Source: Sabethes cyaneus (Eukaryota; Arthropoda; Insecta; Diptera; Culicidae). From it: DNA of 64,000 bases. Every line of letters begins with the position of its first letter. The stretch's first letter is position 1. Made by a program: the position numbers and the translations under genes. This document shows, one piece after another, positions 11,651 to 24,372 of the stretch. The notes beneath the pieces are model-generated. The model was not told the origin of the DNA, did no database searches, and saw only the letters and a list, made by a program, of their open reading frames with translations. The DNA lies in assembly GCF_943734655.1 (NCBI RefSeq), contig NC_071353.1, positions 22,214,501 to 22,278,500 of the forward strand, read 5' to 3'.

Positions 11651-14600
11651 ACTTGAAAATGAGAATGAAAATAAGATATTACATTTTTACACAATTAATT
11701 TTCTTGTAGCTTATTATTCAATACCGGGATATTGAATTAACAACTCCGGACTTCCCGGTTGCACATTGAGAAAGTATTTTATCGTAGATATATAAAATTT
11801 GTTATAACAGTTGGGGCACGTGCCGCAGGTGTCCCAGCCTGGGTACGTCAATGTTATTCAGTATCTCATTCCGGGGTGATAACCAATGAATTTTTTTTAA
11901 AAAACCCTAATATTTTATTCCAGATTTCTATTTTATAGACTTTTTTTGCTTGCTTTGATACTAATTTTGTAAACACAGCTTGAAAAAACAATTATTAACT
12001 GTATGATATAAGTTTTACGATTTGTCCAATAGTAGAAGCAACAAAATCAATTCAAATGATTCTAAACCGAGAGAAGCACAAAGCACTAACAGTAAAAGCA
12101 CAAGGACTAACACTAACAAGCGCGGAAAGTACAACTAGCGAAACAAAACACCGTTAACAAAGGTGAAAGTTTTTATCACGTTTCTGAAGGCAACAACGAC
12201 GAAGGTCTGAAAAGCTCTAAACAACACTTTTCATTCCGGGAAAGTACATGTTCCGCTAGGAAGCAGAATACCTGGAATAAAATGGTTAATTGAATAATAA
12301 ATAAGGAAATATAAATAACAAATATTTACCCAATACCATCCAGGGAGAGAATGCTCCGGTACTTTATCAAATTGAACGAAAAACTTTTTTACTATTTTCG
12401 CCACGCTCGAACTTTGACCGAACGGGGAATGGTGGTTCCACTAAAAACTGCTCCGAGTTTAAGGTTAAGGAAAGTTTTTATGGTATAATAAACATTTCCG
12501 ACACAGCGTTTGTTTACCTGTTTATTAGTGCTTAGCCACAAACATCTCGCAATCACTTTCGCGGGTTGGCTTTTTACGATTTATGAATAATTTCTAAGCA
12601 GAATTACGATGGAAGTGAATCCTATTGCCAGTGAAGATTCCAATGATTGTTTCAATGTGAACAGGAGTCCTTTAAGAAAATAAACACAATCAACTTGTCC
12701 CATCAGTAATACGTGCCATTCCCACTCTGATTGGCAGCACTATAATCGATTGTCTCTAAACAAACGTCTCCATCTCGAGCCGGATACCCAGCTCCTGGCA
12801 GCTAACGAGGGTCCCTTTTCGTATGTTAATAAATATTAAAATGTGCCACGTCCGGTCCGGAATTATCTCTAATTCCTGAGGTAACATCATCCGAAGTATT
12901 GAACCGAATCTCTTCGGGTCATGGGTCCGTGAAAACAGCGAAAGGATCGGTTCGCAAACAATTTCAAATAAATTTCAATTCAAATAGACTGCTACTGGTA
13001 CGCACTCCATCTTTTTCCGGCTTTTCTTTTTCTCACATGGGCAGAGAAACTGCCGTTCGGTGGCCGTACGCACGCATGTACAGCAGGCGCCTAGCCCGGG
13101 ATCGGAAATGCTCTGAATGTGAAATTCAGCAAGCCCCTCTGTGTTGCCGAAATCTTACGCCGGTTGCATCCCAACAACCCATACTACGCCATTAGGCGAT
13201 GAAGAATTGGTATTTTAACAGTAGTTCCGTTTTCCGGAAACTGCTGAAACACAACAACTGGAGCCATCCTTTTCGGAATTTATGTATGTATGACTGTCGG
13301 TTTGCCGAGTAGGAAAGGAACGTTGTTAATCCCACTAACGGAGACTGAAATTTTGTAATGTTACCCGATAGTTCGAGTTTTTAAATTAGTTCGGGGGTCA
13401 AGACGAAATTTTGATGAGAGCTTTCCAAGTCTTGTATTAAATTTAAACTTTTCTACTGATTTTTATACTTCTATTATTATCTACATAACAAAAGTAAGAA
13501 GATAAAATATGTTAGCAAAAATGTTTGGCTTCACGTTAGTGGAAGGCATAATGTTTACACAACTGAGAAGGTCCCTCTTGGAAAGGTATGAATTCTATTT
13601 ATGTTTTAGCAAACCGAGTAAAACAACATACCGATCATTTCCAGTGGAAAGCGGTTGTTTTTGTTTTCTTTGTTGTAAGATAAAGTAGCCAAATTACAAT
13701 CCTCATCCGATTCAGTGCCCTTTAATTAGTATTTTACTGATCATATAATATTCACCACTTTGTGCTTGCGGCCAACCAGGAAAATGCAAAACGGGTCAGT
13801 TTATTCATCGAGGAATTTCACAGTCATTCAATTTTCAATTTTACGCTGGAAAACTAATTACAATGATGTTGGCTCGCTCGTGTAGGAATGAAGGATTTCC
13901 ACGCCGACTGCACCACACCGTATACGCCGGTGGAAAATTGCATGTCACCCGCTGTGCTGTAATTTATGCAAAACTCGGGAAAAATCAAAACACTGCACTG
14001 CATTCCGCCATTGCTGCAGGAGCAGAGTCTGTAACAGCAGAGTCCGATTTCCACCCGACGCTGCATTGTGTGTGCACACCGACCGAAGGGATTACGTTTG
14101 CCTGCGTTTGTGGGTCTGTCATTGTGTGTTTAAATTGAAATTAAATAGTGAATACATTTTGTAGCTTGTTATGACAATAAAAAAGCTAAATGAGTTTCAA
14201 AACCATCTGCAAATGGCGACGGTGAATTGTTGTTTCGCCCCGTGATACACGTCGGTATGATAGATTCATTGGTAGTATGTAGAATGTTTTAAACTGAATT
14301 TGATTCAACTTACGACGGAAAAAAGTTTGCGTCAAATGAAGCTGTATGTTATTATGTACGTCACGGTCGCCATGTGCTATTCAGTTAACTTCGATGTAAG
14401 TTAGTCAAGTCTTAAAAATGTTATACACATGGCGAGGTTGTATGTACGATATTTACCTGGAGATTGTTTAACCTGAAGAGTTTGAAGTTTTAACCTGTAA
14501 CCAGCATTTGTGGGTTTCACACTGTAAAAAATTTAACGATACAACTAATTTAATACATCGGCTTTTCGGCAAATCTGCTTATCGTTACATTCTTGATTTT

Positions 14601-14820
14601 ATTGGCTGTCAGTCTATTAAAATTATTACAGATTTTATAATCTTTCCAACGTTTCCATTCTATATTTTTAGTCATCTTCAGGGATTATTACATTGTTTTA
14701 TAGTTTGTCACAAAATGTTTTCAAATTATGTGTACAATACTGTCTTCTTTTTATCAAATATATGTGTCTCGTAAAAATTACTTGTCATTGAAATTGTTTT
14801 TGTCGCATATCTGTTTTATA
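11651..14820. other. Stretch without recognisable gene
   Basis: AT-rich DNA with short open frames only (longest about 98 codons at 12899-13195), no recognisable domains, and no clear exon with paired splice sites. The octamer-like motif GTCACGGTCGCCATG at about 14360 recurs near 17315, suggesting unrecognised dispersed repeats. I see nothing else to annotate. Confidence 0.45.
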
Positions 14821-16734
14821 CAGAGTGTTAGGTAGCTTAGTGCAGATATTTCAGGCGGTGATAGAAGATCGTTTTTGACGAAAAAAAAATCTTTCTACGC
14901 ATATGACCAAATCTCAATCGTTACAGAGTTATTGAACGTTTTTTAGTTTTCGATTCTGTTTACCTTAAATTAGCTCCAGTACAAACACTATGCTAGCTAG
15001 TTCAATTCGGTTCGGTTTCATTCGAAAGCTGAGAAAATTTTGTATTGAAAATTGCTTTCAAACCACCTATTTCATGAGTTTTAGTAACTTTTTAGAAGCA
15101 AAAGGCTTTGAAATAAGTGTTTCTCAAGGCATTTTTACCGAATTTCTCCTAAAAATGTGTGATAAAACTGATTGCTTCTGTTTAAGCTTTAAGCTATTAA
15201 GCTCTGGCACCGTTCTACAATTCGTTCTTTGACGTAAAACGTCTATCTCTTTTAGTTTCGTTGCAATTTCACCTTAACCCTCTTACGGGCAAGACCGTCT
15301 GTATTTGTCTTGAATTGACAATATGAGAAATATGTTCAGAACAGATTTCCTGACATGTTAATACTAACATCACAACATTCTGACCATGCGTTCAAAAGTT
15401 ATCATCTCTCAAAAACATGAATTCCGAAAAATTTGGAAAAAATTATGGTGCGAATATTCCCTTTTTTACGTTTGAAGAAAAAGGACATCTAGAACAGAAT
15501 GTTCGATCTCAAATTTTTCTTGTGACTAATTTACATGCTTTTTCTCAATTTTGTGATATATTTGAACTGAAAAAATAGTTGGGTAGAGCGTTAGGCATGA
15601 AAAACTAAAAAGAGAAATTGGACTATTTCATACTTAGTGGTCCTCCAGATAAATATTTTCCCATGAAAATCAACACTCGAGCTTCTTTTGAGTGTACTTT
15701 TATGATAAAGTAATCATTTGCTCGATCGCATCGTTTTTACTATGTTGCCCGTTAGAGGGTTAATCGTATGATTTTGGGTGTTGAATTAGTATCTGAAAAC
15801 TGCTCGAACTCATACATCACGCATAGCACACTAGATCAACGCGTGCGACGGGACGGACACGGTTAGACTCACATGGAAACCAGTTTCGAACGTTGTTTTC
15901 AACGATGCTTCGAGGGAAGCCTCAGCTTCATCAGCAAGTGGCGTCAGCCATTGACCATATAAAATTTTGCGAATCGCTGGAAATGATTTCAAGACAAGCA
16001 CAAGGCAAATTGCGGCACAGTCCCTTGTCACCATAGAGGTGTGGAACGTGCTCAACCGGGTAAAAATGCATCCTTGCCACAGTACAGGCTCAAGAGCTGC
16101 TGCCAGCGAATACACCTAAGCGGCTTGTGTTTTGCAAGATTATGCAAGCAAAAGTGAGGGCGAAACTTCAATTTATGAAAAACATTGTTGTTGTTTTTCA
16201 TACGTGTCAGACTGTGTTCATCGCACGTGGTTATCTAGTGTGCTATGCGTGATGTATGAATTCTTGCAGTTTTCAGATACTAATTCAATACCAAACAAAT
16301 TCAACAAAATTAAAAGAGATAGGCGTTTTACGTCGAAGGACGAATTGGGGAAAGCTACCAGAGCCTTAAATTGGTGAATAACAGCAATCAGTTTTAACAC
16401 ACATTTTTAGGAGAAATTCGATAAAGATGCCCTGAGAAGCACTTATTTCATAGCCTTTTGCTTCTAAACAGTTTCTAAATCTCATGAAGTAGGAGGTTTG
16501 AGACCAATTTTCAGTACAAAATTTTCTCAGCTTTCGAATGAAAGTATCTGAATTGAGCTAGTTAGCATAGTTTATGTACCAGAGCTAATTTAAGGCAAAC
16601 AGAACCGAAAACTAAAAATGTTCACTAACTCTGTAACAAATGAGATTAGACCATATGCGCAGAAGGATTTTCCTCGTCAAATATGGTCCTCTATTTCTCC
16701 CTGAAATATCTGCTCTACGCTACCTGACACCCTG
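14821..16734. mobile_element. Foldback element, about 1.9 kb, interrupted by a TTAA MITE
   Basis: Left terminus CAGAGTGTTAGGTAGCTTAG and right terminus (complement) CAGGGTGTCAGGTAGCGTAG are inverted repeats. The arms remain alignable inward: 14990-15260 pairs with about 16320-16570, and 15764-15835 pairs with about 16205-16300. TATA lies directly outside both ends (14817-14820 and 16735-16738). The centre, about 15840-16200, is not inverted and encodes nothing recognisable. The left arm is split by the 15278-15759 insertion. A non-autonomous DNA transposon is likely. Confidence 0.85.
15278..15759. mobile_element. TTAA MITE family B (piggyBac-like), copy 1
   Basis: Termini are CCCTCTTACGGGCAA and the complement of CCCTCTAACGGGCAA, with TTAA at 15274-15277 and 15760-15763. 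It interrupts the left arm of the 14821-16734 foldback, whose right arm is continuous at the matching position. A relative in the opposite orientation lies at 32623-33061. There is no coding capacity. Confidence 0.88.
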
Positions 16735-17431
16735 TATATAGATAGGCTGAAACATGTTTGTGTCGTAAAATTTGATTTCAAAAATAACCTGTTATTTCGA
16801 CTAATTAACTGCGTCATTACAACCTGTTTTCCTTGTATGTTCACTTATCGTTTCTTATCCAACTTTCGCTTAAAATGTATAAAATAATACCTGAGTAGTC
16901 CAAATTAAGCTACGAATTTGTATAGCGAAAAATGTCATTGTAATTTTTCACCTCACGCTCACCATATAATGTTCATACTGTCTTTGAGCTTTGTACTTAA
17001 TTCTTGTAAAGGTAAGCGCTTCGTTGAAAAATGCTCTTTTTCTAATTAATTTTTATTTTCAACTAAACATTTTTTTAAATTCAATTTAAATAATGTCGCG
17101 TAGTTCTTTTCCAATTAAGTACTATTTGTTAAAAAATTTCCATAAGAAACTATTATAGTACGGGTAAACAAATTCTTTTTTTTTTCTTCTTTAATGTTAA
17201 GTAATTATAATTACAAACTTTGGAACAAATTACCCAAAGCACTGAGAGCAAAAGCTATGTAAAAAAATAATTGAAAAATAGGTTTCGTTTATGACGTGAT
17301 TTTAATGTTTTTCTGTCACGGTCGCCATGACGATCCGTAAAATATAAATGTGTTCAGGAAACCGCGGATACATTCCATTGGCCAGGCTTTGCAAAGATGT
17401 TTAATCTTTGTATTCGTTTTTTAAGTTCTTA
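16735..17431. other. Stretch without recognisable gene
   Basis: AT-rich spacer between two transposable elements. No open frame of note and no clear repeats seen. Confidence 0.45.
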
Positions 17432-17433
17432 TA

Positions 17434-18001
17434 CAGTAATGTTCCGATTTTGTCAGTCCCATGTTGAATTTTGGGCTGACAAAATGGGGAAACTGATAAG
17501 ATCGGGAAAAAATTTTTTCGATTTTTTTCCAAAATTCAAGACTTAAGACCTTGCAATATCGGAGACTTCTACTAAAAATTAAATTTTAACCCTCAATTGG
17601 CCAACCGAAAGCTCAATGAACCGATGAATCAATGAAAATCGTTAAAATCAGTTTTTTAATTTTAGCTTTTTTTGTAGTTGTATGACTTTTTCCTGTTTTA
17701 CAAAGTTGTACAAATAGTAAAAATATACAACATTGCTAAATATAGTATACCTCTATCTTTGCTTGTTTAGAAACTATAGAAGTTTTACTACAAAAATACC
17801 CTAATTTTGATCCCGAATAACTCGCGAAAAGACAACGTTTTATTCAAAAACTCTCTCCAGAGAATCCAGATAGCTTCAAGCAGGCTGAAAAGTATTATAA
17901 ATTATGTTTAAAAGCACAAAAGTTAAGCAAAATTTATAGGCTGACAAAATCGGGATAAAAAGCTGATAAAATCGGGGGTAGACAAAATCGGAACATTACT
18001 G
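17434..18001. mobile_element. Tc1/mariner-like non-autonomous element, TA duplication
   Basis: Termini CAGTAATGTTCCGATTTTGTC and its exact complement at the right end are bounded by TA at 17432-17433 and 18002-18003. Sub-terminal copies of the motif GACAAAATCGG/GATAAAATCGGG repeat near both ends, as transposase binding sites often do. Length is 568 bp and no transposase is encoded. The CAGT start and TA target fit the Tc1/mariner (pogo-like) group. Confidence 0.85.
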
Positions 18002-18121
18002 TATTGCATAATATATAGCTCTAAGATGTTGTACATAAAAGAGTCTTAGCCGGAAACTGAAAAAGAAACAAACAGTTTTTATGCTCGCATTGGATTTTAT
18101 TTAACTGACTAAAACCATTCA

Positions 18122-18307
18122 CCCTTATTCTGCGAGGCGAGTGACGTGACTATTTGGAGTCACCGCGAATCAGGTGACATTTGTCACCTAGGTGACTCGC
18201 TTTGTCACAGGTGACAGGGGTTTCTTACCTAGGTGACTCGACTCGCAGTGGCGAGTCACGGCGAGTGACAATTGTCGTATTGAGTCACGTGACTCGCAGA
18301 ATAAGGG
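18122..18307. mobile_element. GTGACTCGC-rich MITE, 186 bp
   Basis: Inverted termini CCCTTATTCTGCGAG and CTCGCAGAATAAGGG enclose sequence dominated by GTGACTCGC and its complement, which occur many times in both orientations, giving several alternative hairpins. It is markedly GC-rich compared with its flanks. The target duplication could not be resolved. Confidence 0.82.
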
Positions 18308-18527
18308 CAATTATCTCCACTGTGCTGATTCTATAGGTGGGTCAAATGGCTCTTTTGTGCGAGTGGCTTTGAACCGTCCATTTTCTGCCGCAAATCGATT
18401 CATATGGTCGGTGTTAAGCCAGGCAGAACCAAATGACAAAATTCTGGCTGCGAGAAAAACGCCTTCAAAGTTTGCTGCTCTGTATGGTTTATAGCTATCA
18501 ATCGTTCGAAATCATTTCATAACTCAG

Positions 18528-19865
18528 GCGACATCCATTTAGTACGTCACGCAAATTTTGGCCAAAATCGAGCCCCCCTCTCCCCCTTGTCACATTTGGT
18601 CACTCATTCGTGACCTCCCCCTGAGAAAGTACGTCACGTCACGGCGACCCCCCCCCCCCGCCTTCCCAACAAAAAAATTAAGTCATTCCAATATACAACC
18701 TTTTCATTTAAAGCTATCAAATGAATTTCACCAAATACAAAAAAAAAGAAAATTTTCGAGCTTATAAGTCAACGATTCATGGATTTTGAAGGTGATCTCC
18801 AATTGCTGCGATCTGATACGCCTCAGAAGTCGCTAATCTGTCGTAGATTAATGTTTCGCGTGTATCCACGTCCTTTACATCCATCAACTCAAATTCGTCT
18901 GATCTAGTTGAAAAAATCAGGACGTCTTGGAAGAACTTTTCTTGCGGATTTTGTCATTTTGTGTATTCATTCAATTGTGCAATCACAGGCAAACAAACAT
19001 AACACTCGTTTTCCATTCATCGTACCGATTAAACCGTCATTTCAAATTTGGGCTTAGTTGGGAATGTCTCCGTTTTGGTCAAAGTGGCGCTTTTTGACGA
19101 AAGAAGGGGAATTCCCCATAAAAAATACTTGCTACTTCGAGGGATACCCATATTGCTATTTGATATTTGGGAATGTCGATCATAGATGGTGCTAGTGTTC
19201 AGGCTAAATGTGAGGTACGATAATTTTTGTTGATTTTTCTTCCAAGAGTTATGTCTGTTTGTCTGTGTTGCAATCATTCAACAGTACCTTAGATGCGAAA
19301 TTTAATCCGCAAGTGGCATAAACTCTATCCTTCAGGGAGCTTTTGAGTGAAGGGCAGTATAAATTATACCGAAAACCCTTAAAAACAGCCATGGAACTTC
19401 GGTATGAGTCAAGGGAAGATCAAGGGAAAACATTGCCATTAATCTCTGGTACCCCTCAGGATTTTGTACGTCTGCTATTTGCGGTTGCAAAAATCTTTTA
19501 GGCAGGACGGTACTCAAGAAGGTCTTCAGTGGTATACAGCATATTCTGTAAAACCTTAATATAGAGTTCATACTACATAGAAGAATAAATGAGTCCTGTT
19601 CACACATATATGTTAAAAAAAATTTCATTCAAAAAATTTAACTATTTGTTTTAAAATCCATTAGTACGTTATTTTATAGAAGCCTTCAACAGTTGTATCT
19701 TAAACTGAAGGCTAAATTATAATTCCCCGAATAAATTTTCCACTTGATTTTTTTCATGTGACGTCACATAACTTCATACCCCCCCTCCCCCTTACGTCAC
19801 AAAGCGTCACGATTAGGTTAACCCCTCCTCCCCCCTATAAGCGTGACGTACTTTATGGATGGCCC
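18528..19865. mobile_element. Non-autonomous DNA element with GTACGTCACGC termini, about 1.3 kb
   Basis: Left end GACATCCATTTAGTACGTCACGC-type and right end (complement) GCCATCCATAAAGTACGTCACGC-type are inverted repeats, each followed inward by C-rich runs (CCCCCC) and further GTCAC motifs. CTCAG occurs just outside both ends (18523-18527 and 19866-19870) and may be a 5-bp target duplication. Open frames inside are short and unrecognised, so no transposase is visible. Confidence 0.7.
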
Positions 19866-20014
19866 CTCAGGCTGTTTGCAACATTTTTGTAGTTTGATTA
19901 GGGTAAAATGTTGCTTGGAGAATTCTTGATCGTTTGCTGTCATTAACTCATGTTTCTAAATTTTGCGACTTGGTCCGGTCTGATTTAACATCGACCATAT
20001 GACATCACGACAAG

Positions 20015-20805
20015 CAATCGAGTTGAGCAGCCGAGTCGAGCAGTCTAGTCGAGCAGTTGAATCAAGCTGTTCAGTCAAACCGTCCAGTCGAGCAGTTCGG
20101 TCGAGCAGTCAAGTCAAGCAGTTTAACCCAGTAGTCAAGTCGAACAGTTTAATCGAGTGGTCGAGTCGAGCAGTTGAGTCGAGTAATCTAGTCGAGCAGT
20201 TGAGTTGAGCAGTTGAATCAAACAGTTTAATCATGTCAATTAGTCTAGTCGAGTCTAGTCGTTCAAGTAGTTGAGTCGAGCAGTAGAATCGAGCTGTTCA
20301 GCCGAGTAGTCCAGTCGAGCAGTTGAATCGAACAGTCCAGTCGAGCAGCCGATTCGAATAGTCCAATCGAGTAGTTGAGTCAAGCAGTTGAGTCAAGTAG
20401 TTTAGTCGAGCAGTTGAGTCGAGTAGTCTAGTCTAGCAGTTGAATTGAGCAGTTGAGTAGAGCAGTCGAATGGAACAGCTAAGTCAAACAGTTCATTCGA
20501 GCGGTCAGGTCGATTGTTTAAGTCGAACAGTGAAATCAAGCTGTCCAGTCAAGCAATCCAGTCGAGCAGTTGAGTCGAATTGACAAGTCGAGTATTCGAA
20601 TCGAACAGTCCAGTCGAGCAGCTCAATCGTGCAGTTAAGTCGAGCAGTTAAATCGAGCTGTTCAGTCAAGCAGTCAAGTCGATCTGTCCAATCAAGCAGT
20701 CGAATCGAGCAGTCGAATCGAACAGTTCAGTTGAGCAGTTTAGTTGAGCAGTCCAGTCGAGCAGTCTAGTTAACCAGTTGAGCATTCGAGCAGTCCAGCT
20801 GTCGA
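20015..20805. repeat. Decamer minisatellite GTCGAGCAGT
   Basis: About 790 bp consist of degenerate 10-bp repeats of the type GAGCAGTCxAGTC. Common variants alternate (GTCGAGCAGT, TGAGTCGAGC, CAGTCGAGCA). The 10-bp period is incompatible with codon phase, and the 69-codon frame at 19999-20208 is a chance by-product. A 10-bp phasing matches roughly one helical turn. Confidence 0.9.
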
Positions 20806-20837
20806 CCAGTGCGGTGACTGAGAATAGAACACATTGC

Positions 20838-20942
20838 TACGAAAATGTGACGTCCTGTCAGGGGCCTGTTTTTAATTACCGATAAGCCTTTTATGACGTC
20901 CTATCAGAGACCTGGTTTTGGCTACAGACAAGCCTCTTATAT
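20838..20942. repeat. Two tandem copies of an about 50-bp unit
   Basis: TGACGTCCTGTCAGGGGCCTG and, 50 bp on, TGACGTCCTATCAGAGACCTG start two diverged direct repeats, each ending in ACAAGCC/GATAAGCC-type sequence. They lie immediately after the decamer minisatellite. Confidence 0.7.
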
Positions 20943-20945
20943 GAA

Positions 20946-23915
20946 TAGATTCTGCATGCAAGTAAATTAGAATCTTTTCTCACCGAAAAAGTCAACAAGA
21001 GTAATATATAGAATTTTACGGTGACAAACCCCAACAATTAGAATCTTTTCTGTCAATGATTGATATTCTCGTATTATAAATAGAACTACAAAAATTATTG
21101 ACTGCTTTCCAATCTTTGAAAGCAGGAGTAAATTGAAGTAAATTAAAGACAAGAGGACCGGTATCTCTGTTATTTTTCTATATGAACGCCTAGTCGTCAC
21201 TGTCACCTTCTTTAAACGGAGATAGTAAAGTATATTAATTTATGTTTTCCGAAGTTCTGTGTTGGTGTGTGCGTTGATGTCGGTATGGTGAAATGAATAT
21301 TAGTTTAGATTAGAGTTTCAGTTAAATTCTACTATTTGTTTGATGCTTGCTATGATCGAAATGTGTTTCTACAATGAAATGTTGATTACCACAAAAAAAT
21401 TGTTATTGTAAATCAGAAAAAAACGCGTTCCGTTATACTGTTTATTTTGCTCTGTTTTATCACCACTTCAATGTACCGATATCGTTTTATTGTACCCAAA
21501 TGCAAAGCACTCTCGAAGTAATCTATCACGTGACTATTACAGCATTTTTTCCCGATCAGCTTTTATGTCCAAGAAGTTTCGTTAACGAGATAACTAAGTT
21601 GGCTACCTGCTTCTTTTGTCGTTCGTTCCGTTCCAAAGAGAAAACTTTCCCCGCACAAAAAAACCGAAGTCACTTTAAAGGTTTGTCGTTTAACCCCCAC
21701 CGGACCAGGTATCTTCCAGGTCATTACAGGAATAAAGTATGCGCAATCTCTCAAAGCTTCCCGGTCTCCTCCCGTCCCGCACTACCACCATATGTTTCGA
21801 GCTATCGAACTTCGGTAGGTGAATCTTGGTCCAACTGTGGCAAACACATAGACCACGTAGGCATGCTGGGCAAAAGTTTTCGCAATTTCTCAAATGCCAT
21901 CCTCCCTTCGACGTCGTCCCTCTCGGTTGTCGGTCGGATGGTCGTCAGGGTCCTCGCTGGAGCAGATATGCACCACTTGATCGAAAAACTTGTTCACATC
22001 CATTTCCCGACGGCGACAGCAGGAACAACATCAACAAAAACAGCAATAATAACGACACTGGAAATCCTCACACCTTCGAATCAATGATTCTTCGTTTCCT
22101 TGGCGGTGCAGCACAGGGAACGTTTTGATGACTTTTGAAAGCTAAACTAGTGGCCGTATTAAATCTAGATTATGTGTAAAATATTGATTTAATCATTATC
22201 ATTCGTTGTGGCATTCACGTCTTTTCCGGCTTTGCTGGAACGAATTTCCGTCCGGGAAAGCAACCGGTATCGATTGGCTGCAGAGAAGTAGAGAACGTAG
22301 TACAAGAAATAGACAACACTGGGAGGGAAGAAATACAGAGCGACAGTCCCCGATGAGGATTTACCCGAACAATATGAGGCCTCTCGGTGGAACGGGGCAG
22401 CCAATTGAAAATTGATTTTTTTTTCTTTCTTCTTCGCTCTTCGAATGTTGAAGTTGTGGTTTCGAGCTTCGTTTTGCGACGGAATTTTACCGTTGGTTTT
22501 GCGAACAAAGTTTCAAATAGCATAAATAACTGACAGCGTTATTTGTTTTTTTTTCGCAAACCGACCGTTACTTTACACTTGAACCCAGCTATAAAAACGT
22601 ATGATATTTTATATTATACGTACAAAAAGAAGAAGAAACGCCACGGGAAAGAAGGAGCTCAACTTTTAGTTGACCGTTTTCTGCAGGCCGGAATGCTAGC
22701 TACACCGAACGAACTCAGCTCTGCGGTAACATAGCTAACATGTCGGTGTCCCGATGTTTGCTAATAAAAAATGCCACCTGCCACCCTGCCTGCAGCAATC
22801 AGCTTCAAACACCCACGCCCGGCAACAACCGTTTGAGTTATCGTTATTATAACCACTAGTATCTGTCTTCGAGAAGAATGCCTCCGCAACTCGTTATTTA
22901 TTTTCCGCTTTTCTTCTTCGTGTTCTCAATTTACCCTCCGTCTCCACCATTGCGAGCATTTTTTTCCCGAAGTTCAATACAATTCCATTTGAATTGAACA
23001 GAAAAGAAAAAACAACCTCATTGGAGGCATCGTACAATGTTCCTTCTATCGCTATTGAAGCTTACCCGGCGTGCAGGATACAATGCCGAAGCTAATATCG
23101 ACCGTCTTGTTGTCTAATGTTTTGCTCTCCATCAGATCGTACCGCTCTCGGCAGCGAATGCTGAGTTCTGCAAAATGATGGCAGCACTGGCTTAGTCCTT
23201 CGATTTTTCACCAACCACCAACCAACAAGTGTAGCGGTGAGACCGCCCGCGCTAGACTACTTCGGCGCACCACTCGTTGTTCTTCCTTGTCTCGGGGGCA
23301 TTCCAATATCACCACGCGTACAGGAACCTGCGATGTTATTTGGCCGGTCAGCAAGCGGAACAAGTTTAGGAGAAACGAAGCAGCGTTTCCTTTTTTTTTA
23401 ATGTTTGGCTGGTCCATTGTGTTTGCGTTCGGTTTTGCCTGGGGAGTTTTCCCCATTTTCAGCTGTTACTTTTCCCCCGACAAACTGCCTGCCTGCTGCT
23501 GCTGCCGCCTGTGTTTTATCACATCGCGTGAGAGCTTTCGCAGTGGATAATCAACCGAACAACGGTCGGCATCGGCTTCAACTTCAACAGTGTAATGTTT
23601 CGGCTGTCCGGAGCCACAGAAGAAACTGACGGGCGGATAATTCGTATAATTGCTATGATAACGGTTTCCTTTCCCTGTTCCGTAGTTGATTTCTGACAGT
23701 TCTTATGGTTGATTTGAGTTTTTTCTTCTATGAATCCTTAAAAATGCCCTTCGTAGGGGAATCCTTAGATCAGTTGAGCATTTTTGCTTAGTCCATTGAA
23801 GTGAAGGATTCTCATGAATGTTTCAGTTATTCTGATGCAGTTGTTGAATTTAGTCAGATTGAGAAATTATTGAATAGCGGAAATAAGTAAAAAAGTGATA
23901 TTCTTTCTGCTAGAT
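20946..23915. other. Stretch without recognisable gene
   Basis: It contains the longest stop-free frame in the window after the satellites (195 codons, 21500-22087, plus), but with no recognisable domain, low-complexity Thr/Ser-rich end and a competing frame on the opposite strand. I do not call it a gene. A GC-richer part (21.7-23.6 kb) contains pyrimidine-rich runs and could hold regulatory or untranslated sequence, but nothing demonstrates it. Confidence 0.4.
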
Positions 23916-23919
23916 TAGC

Positions 23920-24195
23920 AATTGGACTTTTTTTTTCGAAATTATCCTAGAAAATGGGTCGAAAGGGAAGTGGGAAATCTTCCCACTGTCTGTCCTCGCC
24001 GTCCCAAGGCTTCTAATAATGATGTCGAGGTCGTCTGCGAAGGCAAGAAGTTGCTGAAGATCGGTCCTCTCGTTTCGATGCTTGGTCACCGAATCACAAC
24101 TTCAATAGCGATGTTGAATAACATACAGGACAGTCCATCCCCTTTCCGTAAGCCGCGAGAGTGCTCTCGAAACACGCGCGGGCACACGCACTCGC
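23920..24195 (-). mobile_element. Non-LTR retrotransposon RT fragment (distal part of the 26-28 kb copy)
   Basis: The minus strand reads GLRKGDGLSCMLFNIAIEVV at about 24170-24090, the RT finger/palm stretch found in the other copies here (for example LRQGDRISCLL near 54830). It continues downstream with remnants comparable to 61500-61690. In order and strand it continues the copy at 26040-28145, from which it is separated by the 24200-26090 composite insertion. Confidence 0.75.
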
Positions 24196-24372
24196 GAGGA
24201 CTCGCACTCTTGTCCGCGTGTGTATTCGAGGACCTACAATGAAGAACAAAAGTAAAAGTAAAGTAAAGTCTGTATCCCAGTTGGTAGCCTCGTGAGCGGG
24301 CTGTGCATAAAGACGCTACGAGGCTGTACGTTCCGAGAGCAAAATGTGAGCACATAGCACTGGCTGTTCTTT

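Noticed and set aside
21500..22087. 195-codon plus-strand frame, the longest in the window
   Set aside because: No recognisable domain, no paired splice sites, comparable frames overlap on both strands, and the sequence around it is non-coding in character.
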